Shown here: positions 33,554 to 42,152 of the stretch, in pieces
Numbering within the stretch: the stretch's first letter is position 1
How the letters are laid out: every line of letters begins with the position of its first letter
From: Symsagittifera roscoffensis
Taxonomy: Eukaryota; Xenacoelomorpha; Acoela; Convolutidae
Length of the DNA: 64,000 nucleotides
Reading direction: 5' to 3'
NCBI RefSeq assembly: GCF_963678635.1
Contig: NC_087064.1
Coordinates: 72,537,465 to 72,601,464, forward strand
The notes under the pieces: generated by a model
Databases searched by the model: none
What the model was told of the DNA's origin: nothing
Seen by the model: only the letters and a program-made list of their open reading frames with translations
Program-made: the position numbers and the translations under genes

Positions 33554-33607
33554 AGCAAAGCTCCACAAGCTCACAGATTTATCGAAGATAAACTAGTTTC
33601 AGCATGT
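33512..33607 (+). pseudogene. Gypsy RT fragment, left half (split by copy C)
   Basis: Reads MPTEIQSILNSVL and then HRFIEDKLVS, matching the SMPxEFQ motif and the YxDD box region (with Asp replaced by Glu) of element E and other gypsy RTs. The frame resumes at 52473 on the other side of copy C. Confidence 0.75.
33604..33607. repeat. Target site duplication of copy C (left), ATGT
   Basis: ATGT precedes the left LTR at 33608 and is repeated at 52473-52476 after the right LTR. Four bp fits a gypsy-type integrase. Confidence 0.85.
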
Positions 33608-34017
33608 TGAGTTAGGACCGAAGTGTATAACTCATAGAGTAATTTCGGATAGGGTACACCGTCTGCTCGTCACGCTATCTTATTTTCGGCCGGATAGATT
33701 CGTGCAACTTCTTAGTCTAATACCGATCCTAATCTTACTCTTATACTATCTAGTCTCAGGTTGTTTAACTAGTCTCTGCTAGGCTCAATAGATCTAGGGT
33801 ATACTGGTTTATTGCGGCTGCTGAAGTACTCGGGAGAGTTCAACTAACTTCTAAGTTAAATTCAAATCTCTCTGGTGCTGAAATTACAAGTAATTTCAGC
33901 ACTTACAAATAAGTGGATTGTTAGTCAGATGGATCATGATTGGTTAATATTAAATACTTTACATTGGTAAAATATCTAATTTATCCAATCATAAAATGTA
34001 GTTTAGATCAGGTTCCA
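33608..34017 (-). repeat. 3' LTR of copy C (410 bp)
   Basis: In element orientation it starts TGGAACCTGATC (34017 leftward) and ends CCTAACTCA (33608). It carries the hairpin at 33875-33902 and, on the minus strand, the AATAAA hexamer at about 33806-33811. A short purine-rich stretch, GGATGGG, abuts it on the inside, as expected for a polypurine tract. Confidence 0.96.
33875..33902 (-). promoter_or_regulatory. LTR hairpin, copy C 3' LTR
   Basis: Perfect 13-bp arms with a 2-nt loop; identical at 52330-52357 in the 5' LTR. Probably an RNA stem-loop in the transcript ends or a terminator-like element. Confidence 0.7.
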
Positions 34018-34700
34018 CCCATCCGGGTTTTACAGAGTTTTTTAGAATAGTCTTTCTGCAATTCAAAGGATGGATGATGGACGTTGGTATTTGGCGAACA
34101 TCTTATTTCTTCTGGGTTTTCTTATTAGAGAAGTCCCAGATTCAATCGTTGTGTCTTCTTCAAGACAACGACTGGGTTATCGCAACAAACTCAAATCTGA
34201 TTTCAGAATGGTTGGCTATGTCAGGTTTTTCTGTTTCATTGGTGAGAACTTCTTTGTGTTTGACCCTGTCTGGGAATGGCGTGGAGATTGTGTGTGGAGG
34301 GGATGCCTGGTTACTCGGATCTGTACGTATACTTGAACATCGAGGTGGTCATTGTTCTAGTTCAATGAAGTCCTTTTCTGCGAAGTCAAGTCGTACTCTA
34401 AATCCTTTGAGTTGTGATTGTGGGCGGCATATTGATTGTGGTTGGCCATTCTTTTTCGAGTGTAGTGGGTTCATTTTGTCTTTGGATGTTCCTCTTTGGT
34501 GTTGTATGCTGATCTATATATTGCATAATATAATTTACATTTTATAAAACTTTTATTAGTTTAATATTTTTTAATTATGATTTTGGTTAGTTGTTTTCAC
34601 AAAAGCTTTTTGTTTTAGTTCAGTTATTTTGAAGAGTTACTCAACCTTGAGTAGCTCTTATTAAAAATAGGAGTGTGGTCACAAAGCGTGGATGTAGCGC

Positions 34701-34757
34701 GGTGGGTTAGGCCGGCTATAGAGCATGCTCAGGACGTCCTTCCTGGTGGGTTAGGCC
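34701..34757 (-). promoter_or_regulatory. Repeat-flanked double palindrome, copy C
   Basis: GGTGGGTTAGGCC at 34701-34713 and 34745-34757 flank GAGCATGCTC (34721-34730) and GGACGTCC (34732-34739). The block matches copy A in motif and spacing. It lies about 700 bp from the 3' LTR. Confidence 0.6.
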
Positions 34758-34958
34758 AGGAGTGGGAGTATGATTGCATGCGGTTTTTGTGAGAGGTCCT
34801 GTTATGTGACAACGTTTTATGTTGGGTTTGTTGTGGTTTTTCTTATGTCTTGTTGGTTGTGTCCTTTTTTCAAAAATCAAATTGTTTGTGGTATGGGTTT
34901 GTCTTTCGACTTTTTTGTGTTTTATTATTTCTTTCTTAGACTTTATAATAGTCTTCAA
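34716..34958 (-). other. Small basic open frame (copy C), no AUG
   Basis: About 80 codons starting from TTG, Lys/Arg/His-rich, ending REG-like in the palindromic motif with a TAG. The counterpart in copy A (2535-2771) is open over the same length with scattered substitutions. Coding is possible but unproven. Confidence 0.22.
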
Positions 34959-35533
34959 AAGAATAAATTATCCAGTTTTAAACTGGGTTAATCCGGTTTG
35001 GGTACCGTTGGTTTCCTTTTCTTAGTCATGCTGTTATTCTATGATTTGTGGTGTTTAGTAAGCTGCGTTGGTTAGTGTTGTTTAGTGTATAATTCCTTTC
35101 CAACCGGGTTAAAGGAAAGTTTGAAACGTGTTATCTTGTGTTAGAGTTATCGAGTGTGAAAGCTTGAAACTGAAATTCATTATTTTAAACAATTCTTCCT
35201 GGGCGAGCTGTGCGAGTGTGGATAGAATGTTTGTGCGAATGAATGGAAATATCAAAAGGTTAGTACTGCATTTTCGTTTTATCAATTTATTACATAGAAT
35301 TTTTAATTTTACTGCTAGTTGTTGGGGAAAAGTTAAGTTACAAATTTTCATCATTTTTAGATTTACTGCTTGTGGGGGAAAAATTTATAATTTAAATTAC
35401 TGCATTGGTATTATATTTATTTAATTGTTGGTGCAAAAATTTAATAGGGTTTTAAACAGTTTTGAAGAAGTTTGCTATTTTTTATTTTTCTTTTGTGAAT
35501 TTTTCAGATGATCGTTGGATGAAGGCTAAAATT

Positions 35534-35609
35534 CTAAAGAAAACATGGATAAAGAATGGTGAGTTTCTAATATTTTAATTAGTTAGTAATATGTATAATT
35601 CATACTTAC
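35534..35609 (-). other. Putative 76-bp 3' UTR intron, copy C
   Basis: In element orientation CAG|GTAAGTATG follows the ORF602 stop codon by 3 nt, with an ACTAACTAAT branch-like motif and an acceptor ending TTTCTTTAG. The exon junction would lie 3 nt after the last stop codon. Confidence 0.55.
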
Positions 35610-35612
35610 CTG

Positions 35613-37421
35613 TTAGTCGTCGGGGAAGAAACCGTGGGGGAAGATGTCGTGGATGAGATCTGAAGCTGTTAGTAATTTAGCTAAAATGCGGATGATATTT
35701 TTAGTTTGAAGTAGTGGCCAAAGCAATTGAAGTGCTTTAATGGTGGTTAGTTCTTCAGTGCCAACTGCAAATTCATAAGGTGTGTTTTGGATTAGATTAT
35801 ATAATTTGTGATTGAATTTAGTGTTATGGATGAATTCTAAAATGGGGATTTCTATAGGTTGTACAAACTCGTGTGGGATAAGGAAGGGTCGGGATTCTTC
35901 TGCGTTGAAGGTCTTGGTGATGGGACAAAAAATATACATTTGGGTTATGGGATCATAATTTCGAAGAATACCATGAAAGTTAGTATCTTTAATGCAATAT
36001 GTGAAGTTAAGAAAGAATGGTGAGGTGTATTTGGAATTGATGAATTGAAAACGATGGTGTGGTTGTCTGGAGGGAGTGTGTAGGTCAAAGTGATTTTGGA
36101 TGAAACGATAATAAGTATATGTGTGTGTTTGTTTAGTGCGCAACATAATATCGTGTGAGCAGTGCAAATCTCTTTCATGTGGTGCAAGGAAATGAAAGGT
36201 TAGTGAAAATATTTGGAAGCGTTCTTTAAAACTTTCGTAGGCTTGTGTGTCTGTTAGTGCTTCTGAAATAATGTGGTCAAACTTGCGATCGAAGATATTT
36301 AGTGTAAATACATATGGTGTTTTAATGAAAAATTTCTCGGTGATTTGTGGGTTAGCGAAGCGATCGTCGTCTAAGAATTGATCTTGGTTAGTTCTGATGA
36401 TGTTATGATCGTAATATTCTAGTGTATATTCATTAGCTCGGGGTGCAGTGTGTGTCTTTAGTGATTTTTTATATCCAATGTAAGTAAATTGTCTAGGTGT
36501 TAGTGGTGTAGTGAGTCGATATAGCATGTCCTTATTTCGTTCTATATCGATGTGAGTGTTAGATAAAGGTAGGCAAAGGGGATTAGTAAAATGATAATAT
36601 GAGGTCCAAGGAAGGGTAGGCATTAAAACGTGTTCGTCTACAAAGTTACGTGTCTCGTTAGTGTCGTGAGGGGTGTTTAAGGTGTATTGTGGAAATGAGG
36701 GTAAGGTGATAGCTAAAAATTCTTTTGTGTTAGTGTGTTTTGGATGGTTGATATATTCACGGGCTGTTCCTGGTTTCGCTGGGAAAGCATGGTTGGGGAA
36801 CTTTCTTTTAAAAGTGCGGTAAGCTCTATTAGTGCTGAGTGAAGATTCAGTAGATGTGGATGATGGTGCTAATGATTCGGTATAAATTGAAGAGGGTGTA
36901 GGGGTAGGAGGGTTGGATGAATCTATTGTGGATGAGATTTGGTTTATGGTTGGGGTGTCAAGGTGGTAGGGTTGTTGTTGTAGGGTAATGAAATTATCTA
37001 GTTCTGGGGAGATTCGGGGGGTGTCTGGAGAATGAGATGATTGGTCTGAGTGAAGTGAGGAGTAGGTTGGAGTGACTTGGGAAGCATAAGAGGGTGTAGA
37101 ATTGGTTGGGACAGGGTTATTTGGTAGTATGGGTTGAAAAGGGGGCTGGGAAAATTTTGAGGAATTGGTGTGAAAATTAATTGATGGAGATGGTTCAGAG
37201 TCGGCAAATTCATCGGGGGTTTCAATATTCGGGTTATTGAGTTGTGAGATGGAGTATAAAACTGAGATGTGTGAATTAGTATCGGAATTCATGCCGGATG
37301 TTACATTACTGGTGGGGAAATCGGGTGGCGGAAAAGCAAAAAGTGGTATTATTGGGATTGGAGTGGTGAGGTTGGTTGGGTGGGAATTTGATCGGTGTAG
37401 GGATCCAAGTTGTCGGCTCAT
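35613..37421 (-). CDS. Accessory ORF602, copy C
   Basis: 602 codons, intact, ATG overlapping the ORF230 stop as ATGA (37418-37421). Residues 1-205 are Ser/Thr/Pro/Asn-rich and probably disordered. Residues 205-602 are a likely folded domain with many Phe, Tyr, His and Asn, containing blocks such as EYINHPKHTNT, FLDDDRFANP and a C-terminal HGFFPDD. No signal peptide, zinc site or known enzyme motif is visible. The intact copy A homologue shows mostly conservative differences in the C-terminal domain. I do not recognise the family. As the last gene of a retrovirus-like element it might be a structural, nucleic-acid-binding or host-interaction protein, but that is inference. Confidence 0.88.
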   Translation of the reverse strand: MSRQLGSLHRSNSHPTNLTTPIPIIPLFAFPPPDFPTSNVTSGMNSDTNSHISVLYSISQLNNPNIETPDEFADSEPSPSINFHTNSSKFSQPPFQPILPNNPVPTNSTPSYASQVTPTYSSLHSDQSSHSPDTPRISPELDNFITLQQQPYHLDTPTINQISSTIDSSNPPTPTPSSIYTESLAPSSTSTESSLSTNRAYRTFKRKFPNHAFPAKPGTAREYINHPKHTNTKEFLAITLPSFPQYTLNTPHDTNETRNFVDEHVLMPTLPWTSYYHFTNPLCLPLSNTHIDIERNKDMLYRLTTPLTPRQFTYIGYKKSLKTHTAPRANEYTLEYYDHNIIRTNQDQFLDDDRFANPQITEKFFIKTPYVFTLNIFDRKFDHIISEALTDTQAYESFKERFQIFSLTFHFLAPHERDLHCSHDIMLRTKQTHTYTYYRFIQNHFDLHTPSRQPHHRFQFINSKYTSPFFLNFTYCIKDTNFHGILRNYDPITQMYIFCPITKTFNAEESRPFLIPHEFVQPIEIPILEFIHNTKFNHKLYNLIQNTPYEFAVGTEELTTIKALQLLWPLLQTKNIIRILAKLLTASDLIHDIFPHGFFPDD

Positions 37422-38110
37422 CGTGGGCTAAAAAAATTATTATTTTGAGACTGAAAAGCGGTGGTATGGGGTTGTTCTATAATTTGTTCATAAGTATTTT
37501 CATCTTGTGAGTGGTGTGGCATTACATGTTGGATGGGACTTTGTGATATGGTTGGTCTAAAATTTTGATTATGTGTTATGGCTAAATTTCGAAAATTACG
37601 TGGGACTAGGGATAATGGATGGTTATGTGGTAGGGGTGGTAACTGTGGTGCTGTTGGCGTTGTGTCTACATTGTTATGTTCTTCGTCGTATGTGTTCTGT
37701 CTTGTTGCTATTTTTGTGTTATATTCTTTTATTTGTGCGTCTAAAAGAATTTTGTTTATAGATGTAGAAAAGATTCCAAAAAATCCTGCAAATAGTATGC
37801 GTGCTACACTTGCTTGTCTATTGACTTGTGTGTGTATAGCACATGTGTTATAGATTCCTTTTAAGAGTGAAAAAAGAAATCCAATAAAGTTAAACATTGC
37901 GTATAAAATAGTCAGTTTTTCTAAGATGTAGTAGGGCCATCCTAGAAAATCAAGAATCTCATTCTTGAGTGTAACAAAGCTAAAAATATTGATAGGTGAT
38001 ATATCTTGGGGACGGTATGTCTTTAATGTCTTTAAAATATCCGCTATAATCTTGCGTATAGATGTCTGCAAATCCTGCGGTTTCGGCAAGTTTGCGTAAG
38101 TTTTGGTCAA
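37418..38110 (-). CDS. ORF230: env-like membrane protein or env C-terminal part
   Basis: 230 codons in the +1 frame relative to the env-like ORF677, overlapping it by 131 nt. It contains the motif FLGWPYYILEKL (also kept in copy B) followed by a hydrophobic segment and a second one (ARILFAGFFGIF), then a Pro/His/Asn/Gln-rich tail. ORF677 has a signal peptide but no C-terminal membrane anchor, so this ORF may supply the anchor and cytoplasmic tail through frameshifting or splicing, or be a separate protein. The AUG at 38110 lies well inside ORF677. It ends with ATGA into ORF602. Confidence 0.75.
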   Translation of the reverse strand: MTKTYANLPKPQDLQTSIRKIIADILKTLKTYRPQDISPINIFSFVTLKNEILDFLGWPYYILEKLTILYAMFNFIGFLFSLLKGIYNTCAIHTQVNRQASVARILFAGFFGIFSTSINKILLDAQIKEYNTKIATRQNTYDEEHNNVDTTPTAPQLPPLPHNHPLSLVPRNFRNLAITHNQNFRPTISQSPIQHVMPHHSQDENTYEQIIEQPHTTAFQSQNNNFFSPR

Positions 38111-40013
38111 TTGATTGTCTTTGTATTGTGTCCATTTGTGTTAATAATTCTTGGAATTGTTGTGTTCTAATGTGATGTTGAATATCTGATTTTGAGTATA
38201 TTCCTATTGATTGTAAGTCTATATTTGGGTTTCGAGCGATAGCGCGAATGCTTTCTGGTGAAAATTTTTTGAGTGATTGCATTAATGTGGGATATGGGGT
38301 GAGAAGGTAATATTTATCTTCATCAGGGTTTAGTTGTACTACATTGTGGCTATTTTCTGATCCACATGGGACTGCGGTATCCCAGAAATAGGTTTTTCGT
38401 GAAAGTATGTCAACGAAATGTACTTTATTGTTATAAAAGATAGGGATTCTTTTATAGCATCGTTTATCTTCAAAAATGTAAAGTGGTGATACTTTTTTAA
38501 AACAAGTATAAAACCATAAGATGTTTCCTTCATAGTCTAAAAAATTTGATCTATTTCCTGATAGTAAATATCCTGCGTAGGGTATTTTTAATACTGCTAG
38601 TGCAAGTGATTGTAATATTTGTGTTCTTTCTAATTCGCATAGTTGGTGTAGTGTTTCTAATTCAGAGAGTGACATTTCTTGAAAAATTCGGCTAATCGTG
38701 TAGTCTAGTTTCATATCTAAGTGAATATCATAGTGGATATTACCGAAATATGTACTATTCATTAGTGATAGTTCTTGTAAACGTGTGCTTTGATCGTCTT
38801 GGGGCTTTAAATGTCCACCAGGTTGACCTGTATTCTTTTGAAAATTAACTGGTATATATGATGTTCCTTCATTTAGGGGATGACTTGTGGCGTATGGGTC
38901 GACTTTTATTTTTCCAGTGGTCATGTCGAATCCATTTTCGTATTCAACTAATATTTCGGAGTATTGTGTTTTGTGAAGTGGGTTTCTGTATTTACATGCA
39001 AGTTCTGTTTCTTGATATATTTGAAATCGTGTTAATTTGTTTTCTATATTATGAATGTTTCTAAAATTAGAACTTATTTTTCGTAATGGATTTACTTGTT
39101 CATATGGTATTGATTGTATAAAATATTTTTCGTGAACTTTTATCATACGAGCGTGTATTTTTGCTACTTGAAATGTTGTACATGTGTCTTCGGGGAACCA
39201 AACAATTGTTGCTTGTGTTCTTGTTGTAGGGTCGCAATAACCTTGGTCGTTTTTACAAGGTAATCTAATTCCTTGATAGATCATTGTGTTGTCTGATAAA
39301 TCTCGTGTGAGTTGTATTTTTTCGAGTTGTAATTTCCAATCGAAAAACATGATCTCTTGGTATCCTTTGTTTTTTGTGTCTGCTTTGCAGTTTGATGGGT
39401 TATTTATACCAATGTGTGGTATCCAGTGTTTATCGTGCATGTCATAGGTTAATCGTCCGTGTGCGCCGTTATATGGGTACTTTTCATCTAATTTTATATG
39501 TCCTTGATATCTTTCAAGTTCTGCTTGATGTACAGAATCTGAAAAAACTTGGAAATTTACTAACTTTCTATCTGTGTTTTTATTTTTTGTGATGTTTAGT
39601 CGGAGTAACTCGTTTTTACAATCTTCGGGATTGAGATGTAAAAGTCGTTCTATATTACTCTGGTAGAATGATTCATGGTCAAGTCGGTTTTTATTTCCGT
39701 TTGAGACTTGTGAACAATGTACTTTCTTTTCAGAAAATGTTGCTGTGAATTTATATCCTGTAATTGTTGTTGCTCGGGCTTTTGAATAAAGTGTTGCTAT
39801 TACATTTGTAGTTTCTATGGCTTGGGGTTCTGTTTCGCATTGTGATACTTGATTTATTGCATACTTGTGTAGTGTTTTTTGTTCGTTTTCTTCACAATCG
39901 TAATGTGTTACTAATAAATCTTGGGGTCCTGTGCGGGGAGAAGGGTTTATGTTTTGATTTGAGATTACTAGAAAAAGGAGTTGGAGAAAAATTAATAATT
40001 TTAGAATATACAT
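37980..40013 (-). CDS. ORF677: env-like glycoprotein
   Basis: 677 codons. It starts with a classical signal peptide (MYILKLLIFLQLLFLVIS). The ectodomain-like sequence has numerous cysteines and several N-x-S/T sequons. A Leu-rich helical stretch, SLALAVLKIPYAGYL, near residues 465-480 could be a fusion- or core-helix region. The C-terminus is hydrophilic without an anchor; the adjacent ORF230 carries hydrophobic segments. Position after pol and the signal peptide support an envelope role; similarity to a named viral glycoprotein family cannot be established by eye. A decayed homologue lies in copy B (10200-12130). Confidence 0.75.
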   Translation of the reverse strand: MYILKLLIFLQLLFLVISNQNINPSPRTGPQDLLVTHYDCEENEQKTLHKYAINQVSQCETEPQAIETTNVIATLYSKARATTITGYKFTATFSEKKVHCSQVSNGNKNRLDHESFYQSNIERLLHLNPEDCKNELLRLNITKNKNTDRKLVNFQVFSDSVHQAELERYQGHIKLDEKYPYNGAHGRLTYDMHDKHWIPHIGINNPSNCKADTKNKGYQEIMFFDWKLQLEKIQLTRDLSDNTMIYQGIRLPCKNDQGYCDPTTRTQATIVWFPEDTCTTFQVAKIHARMIKVHEKYFIQSIPYEQVNPLRKISSNFRNIHNIENKLTRFQIYQETELACKYRNPLHKTQYSEILVEYENGFDMTTGKIKVDPYATSHPLNEGTSYIPVNFQKNTGQPGGHLKPQDDQSTRLQELSLMNSTYFGNIHYDIHLDMKLDYTISRIFQEMSLSELETLHQLCELERTQILQSLALAVLKIPYAGYLLSGNRSNFLDYEGNILWFYTCFKKVSPLYIFEDKRCYKRIPIFYNNKVHFVDILSRKTYFWDTAVPCGSENSHNVVQLNPDEDKYYLLTPYPTLMQSLKKFSPESIRAIARNPNIDLQSIGIYSKSDIQHHIRTQQFQELLTQMDTIQRQSIDQNLRKLAETAGFADIYTQDYSGYFKDIKDIPSPRYITYQYF

Positions 40014-40196
40014 GTGTATGATAATCCTGAGTATGGGTTATAAAATGTGATGTAACCAATTGTCTTTTTGGTATATCTGTCGTATTTATATATTACTTCA
40101 GTGGTTATAAATGGTGGTGGTAGTGATTGAGCTGTTATGTTTGGTGGATTTAATGGGTAGGGATGTTGAGTAATGTTGTTTAATTTAACTGTGATT

Positions 40197-40931
40197 TCAA
40201 GATTTTAATTGTAAACTGTTTTGTTGGAGTATTTGGATATTGTGATCACGGATATCGTCGTGAATGTCTTGTCGGTATTGTAATCTATTAAGTGCCCAGT
40301 TGTGAAGGCGATTACTTTCTAGATGTTGTCCAAATAATGGTGGAGGTGCTGTAAATGTATTCCAATCTAGTCTTAAAGGGATATTTGTTGATGATTGTTC
40401 TCGATATCTAGCGTCGAGATTATTTGGGAAATTTAAGTTAAAAGGTGGTGGTGAAATCTGGCTTATTGATGGTGTTGATGGTAGTGATAATGTTTCTGGT
40501 AGTGATGAGGATGTTGTTGTATCCGTAGAAATATCTATTGGATCATTGACTAAATTTAGTTCACCTTGTGTAAATGAATGTGTTGTCCAATATGGTAGTC
40601 GTGATGCCTGGTTTGGGGGGTTAAAGGGATTTTCACGTATTTGATCAGATGTTGGTGTTGAACCTAAGTAATCTGATGGTAGGCTTGAGGTGCTACGTTG
40701 TGAAAGAAGCGTAGGGGTTTCTGGTAATATACCAATGGGGTTTTCTGGAGTGTTTTGTGATGGGGATTGAGGTATATCAAAATGAACTCGGGGAGTTTGA
40801 AAATTTCTGTTTCGTCGAGGATGTATAATTTGTCTATTTATTTCGACTGTATTTTGGTTTTGACTAGGATTTCTTATTCTACTTAATTCTTGTGGTAGTG
40901 TTGGGTATAAGTTATATGTTGGTTCACTCAA
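40197..40931 (-). CDS. ORF244: Ser/Thr/Pro-rich protein, start unclear
   Basis: 244 codons from a TTG at 40931, but the same frame stays open upstream to 41135 with the same composition (Q/S/T/P-rich, then YNPYTFEERHARLSEP). The real protein therefore begins upstream of 40931. No ATG exists in the open frame, so a non-AUG start or a spliced leader joining inside it is likely; ACCCAACAG near 41109-41117 is a possible acceptor. Probably disordered. Function unknown. It is followed after 183 nt by the env-like ORF. Confidence 0.6.
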   Translation of the reverse strand: MSEPTYNLYPTLPQELSRIRNPSQNQNTVEINRQIIHPRRNRNFQTPRVHFDIPQSPSQNTPENPIGILPETPTLLSQRSTSSLPSDYLGSTPTSDQIRENPFNPPNQASRLPYWTTHSFTQGELNLVNDPIDISTDTTTSSSLPETLSLPSTPSISQISPPPFNLNFPNNLDARYREQSSTNIPLRLDWNTFTAPPPLFGQHLESNRLHNWALNRLQYRQDIHDDIRDHNIQILQQNSLQLKS

Positions 40932-41143
40932 AGGTGCTTGTCGTTGAACTGGTTCGAGTGGTTCAGATAAACGAGCGTGTCGTTCTTCAAAAGTGTATGG
41001 GTTATATTGGAAGGAAATTCGTGTAGATGTTTGAGGATTTTGGGTAGTGGAAGGTGTTGTTGGGTTATCTTGGGATGATGTCGGTGAAGACTGACTTTGT
41101 GACTGTTGGGTAGCAATTTTTGATAGCTTTTTGGTCTATTCTT

Positions 41144-41332
41144 TTAGTGAAAAAGTTTATGTTTATTATAGTATTCTTCTAACAAAAGAATTAGGAGGAT
41201 TGTTGCTAGAGCGAATGTGATGATTGCTTTCTTTATACATTTGCATATGGTCAAAATGAGGGATGATAGAAATGTTATGAAAATTACAAATATTAGAAAA
41301 ATATCAGTTCTACTGAAAATAGTTCGTATCAT
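41144..41332 (-). CDS. ORF62: small protein with two membrane helices
   Basis: 62 codons, ATG 41332 overlapping the previous stop as TAATG. Two hydrophobic segments (IFLIFVIFITFLSSLIL and IITFALATILLILLL) are separated by KCIKK. It resembles a small hairpin membrane protein in form only. Remnants in copy B near 13160-13275 suggest it is an old part of the element. Confidence 0.5.
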   Translation of the reverse strand: MIRTIFSRTDIFLIFVIFITFLSSLILTICKCIKKAIITFALATILLILLLEEYYNKHKLFH

Positions 41333-41559
41333 TAAGACAAGTTGTATGAATCGTACCTGTGGATATAATTAAGGGTTTTTGAAAGTTGGAGAAATAGTTC
41401 GAATATAGTGTAGAAAATTAAAAAAAAATTACAAAAAATGATTAAGATTATTAGAAAAGATTCAAGGATATCAAAAAGAAATATTATGAAAGTTTCAAGT
41501 ATCGTAAAAAATTGTTTGAGGTTTGTGATAATTTTAGTGACTGTTTGATAGAAGAGCAT
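41332..41559 (-). CDS. ORF75: small hydrophobic protein
   Basis: 75 codons, mostly Phe, Ile and Leu, with one long or two adjacent membrane segments (residues about 20-60). It follows an open stretch ending TAAATG, and ends TAATG into ORF62. No family recognised; the AT-rich sequence could give hydrophobic frames by chance, so confidence is modest. Confidence 0.42.
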   Translation of the reverse strand: MLFYQTVTKIITNLKQFFTILETFIIFLFDILESFLIILIIFCNFFLIFYTIFELFLQLSKTLNYIHRYDSYNLS

Positions 41560-42152
41560 TTAAGAAATGACTTCGTGATCGAATATTTTTTGTTGTTTGG
41601 GGCAAGTTTCAAGTGTGGTCAGATTATTTATTAGTTTTTTGACAAGTGGGTTGAGTTTTGTAAAAAATTGTTGGGGGCAATTTTTATGGTGATCGGGAGG
41701 TCTTCTTTGTCTTTATTTTCATTTGTCAAATGATCTGGGGTATTTTTGAGATTTTTATACTTTAGGCTAAATAAAATGGTCGTTCTTTTACTTTAGGCTA
41801 ATTTAACATATTTGTTTGGGGGATATTTGAGGTCTGAGTTGGGGAAATATTGTTGATCTTTGGTTTATTAGATAAGGGAGGGTTATGATATTATGGTGAT
41901 ATTTATTTTAGTTGTCAAGTTGGAGTGGTTTGCTTATTTTTGACCTGTAGGTCGTAGAGTTATAGTTATAGATATGCCTGGAGTTTAATATTTTTCGTCT
42001 AGTTGGTTTGTGTTAAAGTTATAGAAGGTGACGGATTGGATGAATCCTATTGGCTAATTTTGAACTAGAATCGCTGCGTGTTTGTCAGCATGTTATCTTG
42101 AAAAGTGAAAGTGTAAAATGTTTCAGAGGTGCAAGGATTATTAAATGTAGAA
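41560..42152 (-). other. Gap between pol and ORF75 in copy C
   Basis: About 590 nt without an ATG-initiated ORF over 60 codons. A 50-codon frame without AUG ends directly before ORF75. A TTTAGGCTA motif occurs twice (near 41761 and 41793). It could hold a splice acceptor or promoter for tail-gene expression. Confidence 0.4.

Larger units (their letters stand above)
34018..35612 (-). other. 3' region of copy C between ORF602 and LTR
   Basis: 1.6 kb, unusually long for the space between last ORF and LTR. It contains the putative small intron (35534-35609), a basic sense frame without AUG (34716-34958) and the palindromic motif (34701-34757). It is well conserved in sequence with copy A. Antisense frames on the + strand are not considered genes. 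Confidence 0.6.

Noticed and set aside
34074-34547. 157-codon ORF on the + strand within the 3' region of copy C, with a partly matching frame in copy A
   Set aside because: It is antisense to the element, is broken into two frames in copy A (2938-3225 and 3222-3413) and shows no domain. Similarity follows from the nucleotide conservation of the region.
34690-34715. tRNA A-box-like sequence TAGCGCGGTGG near the palindromic motif
   Set aside because: No B-box (GGTTCGANTCC) follows at a suitable distance and no cloverleaf folds. Not a tRNA or tRNA-derived SINE.
34819-35025. 68-codon hydrophobic ORF, conserved antisense in copies A and C
   Set aside because: T-rich antisense strand of an A-rich region gives Phe/Leu/Ile frames by chance. 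The sense strand has a comparable basic frame, so neither is convincing.
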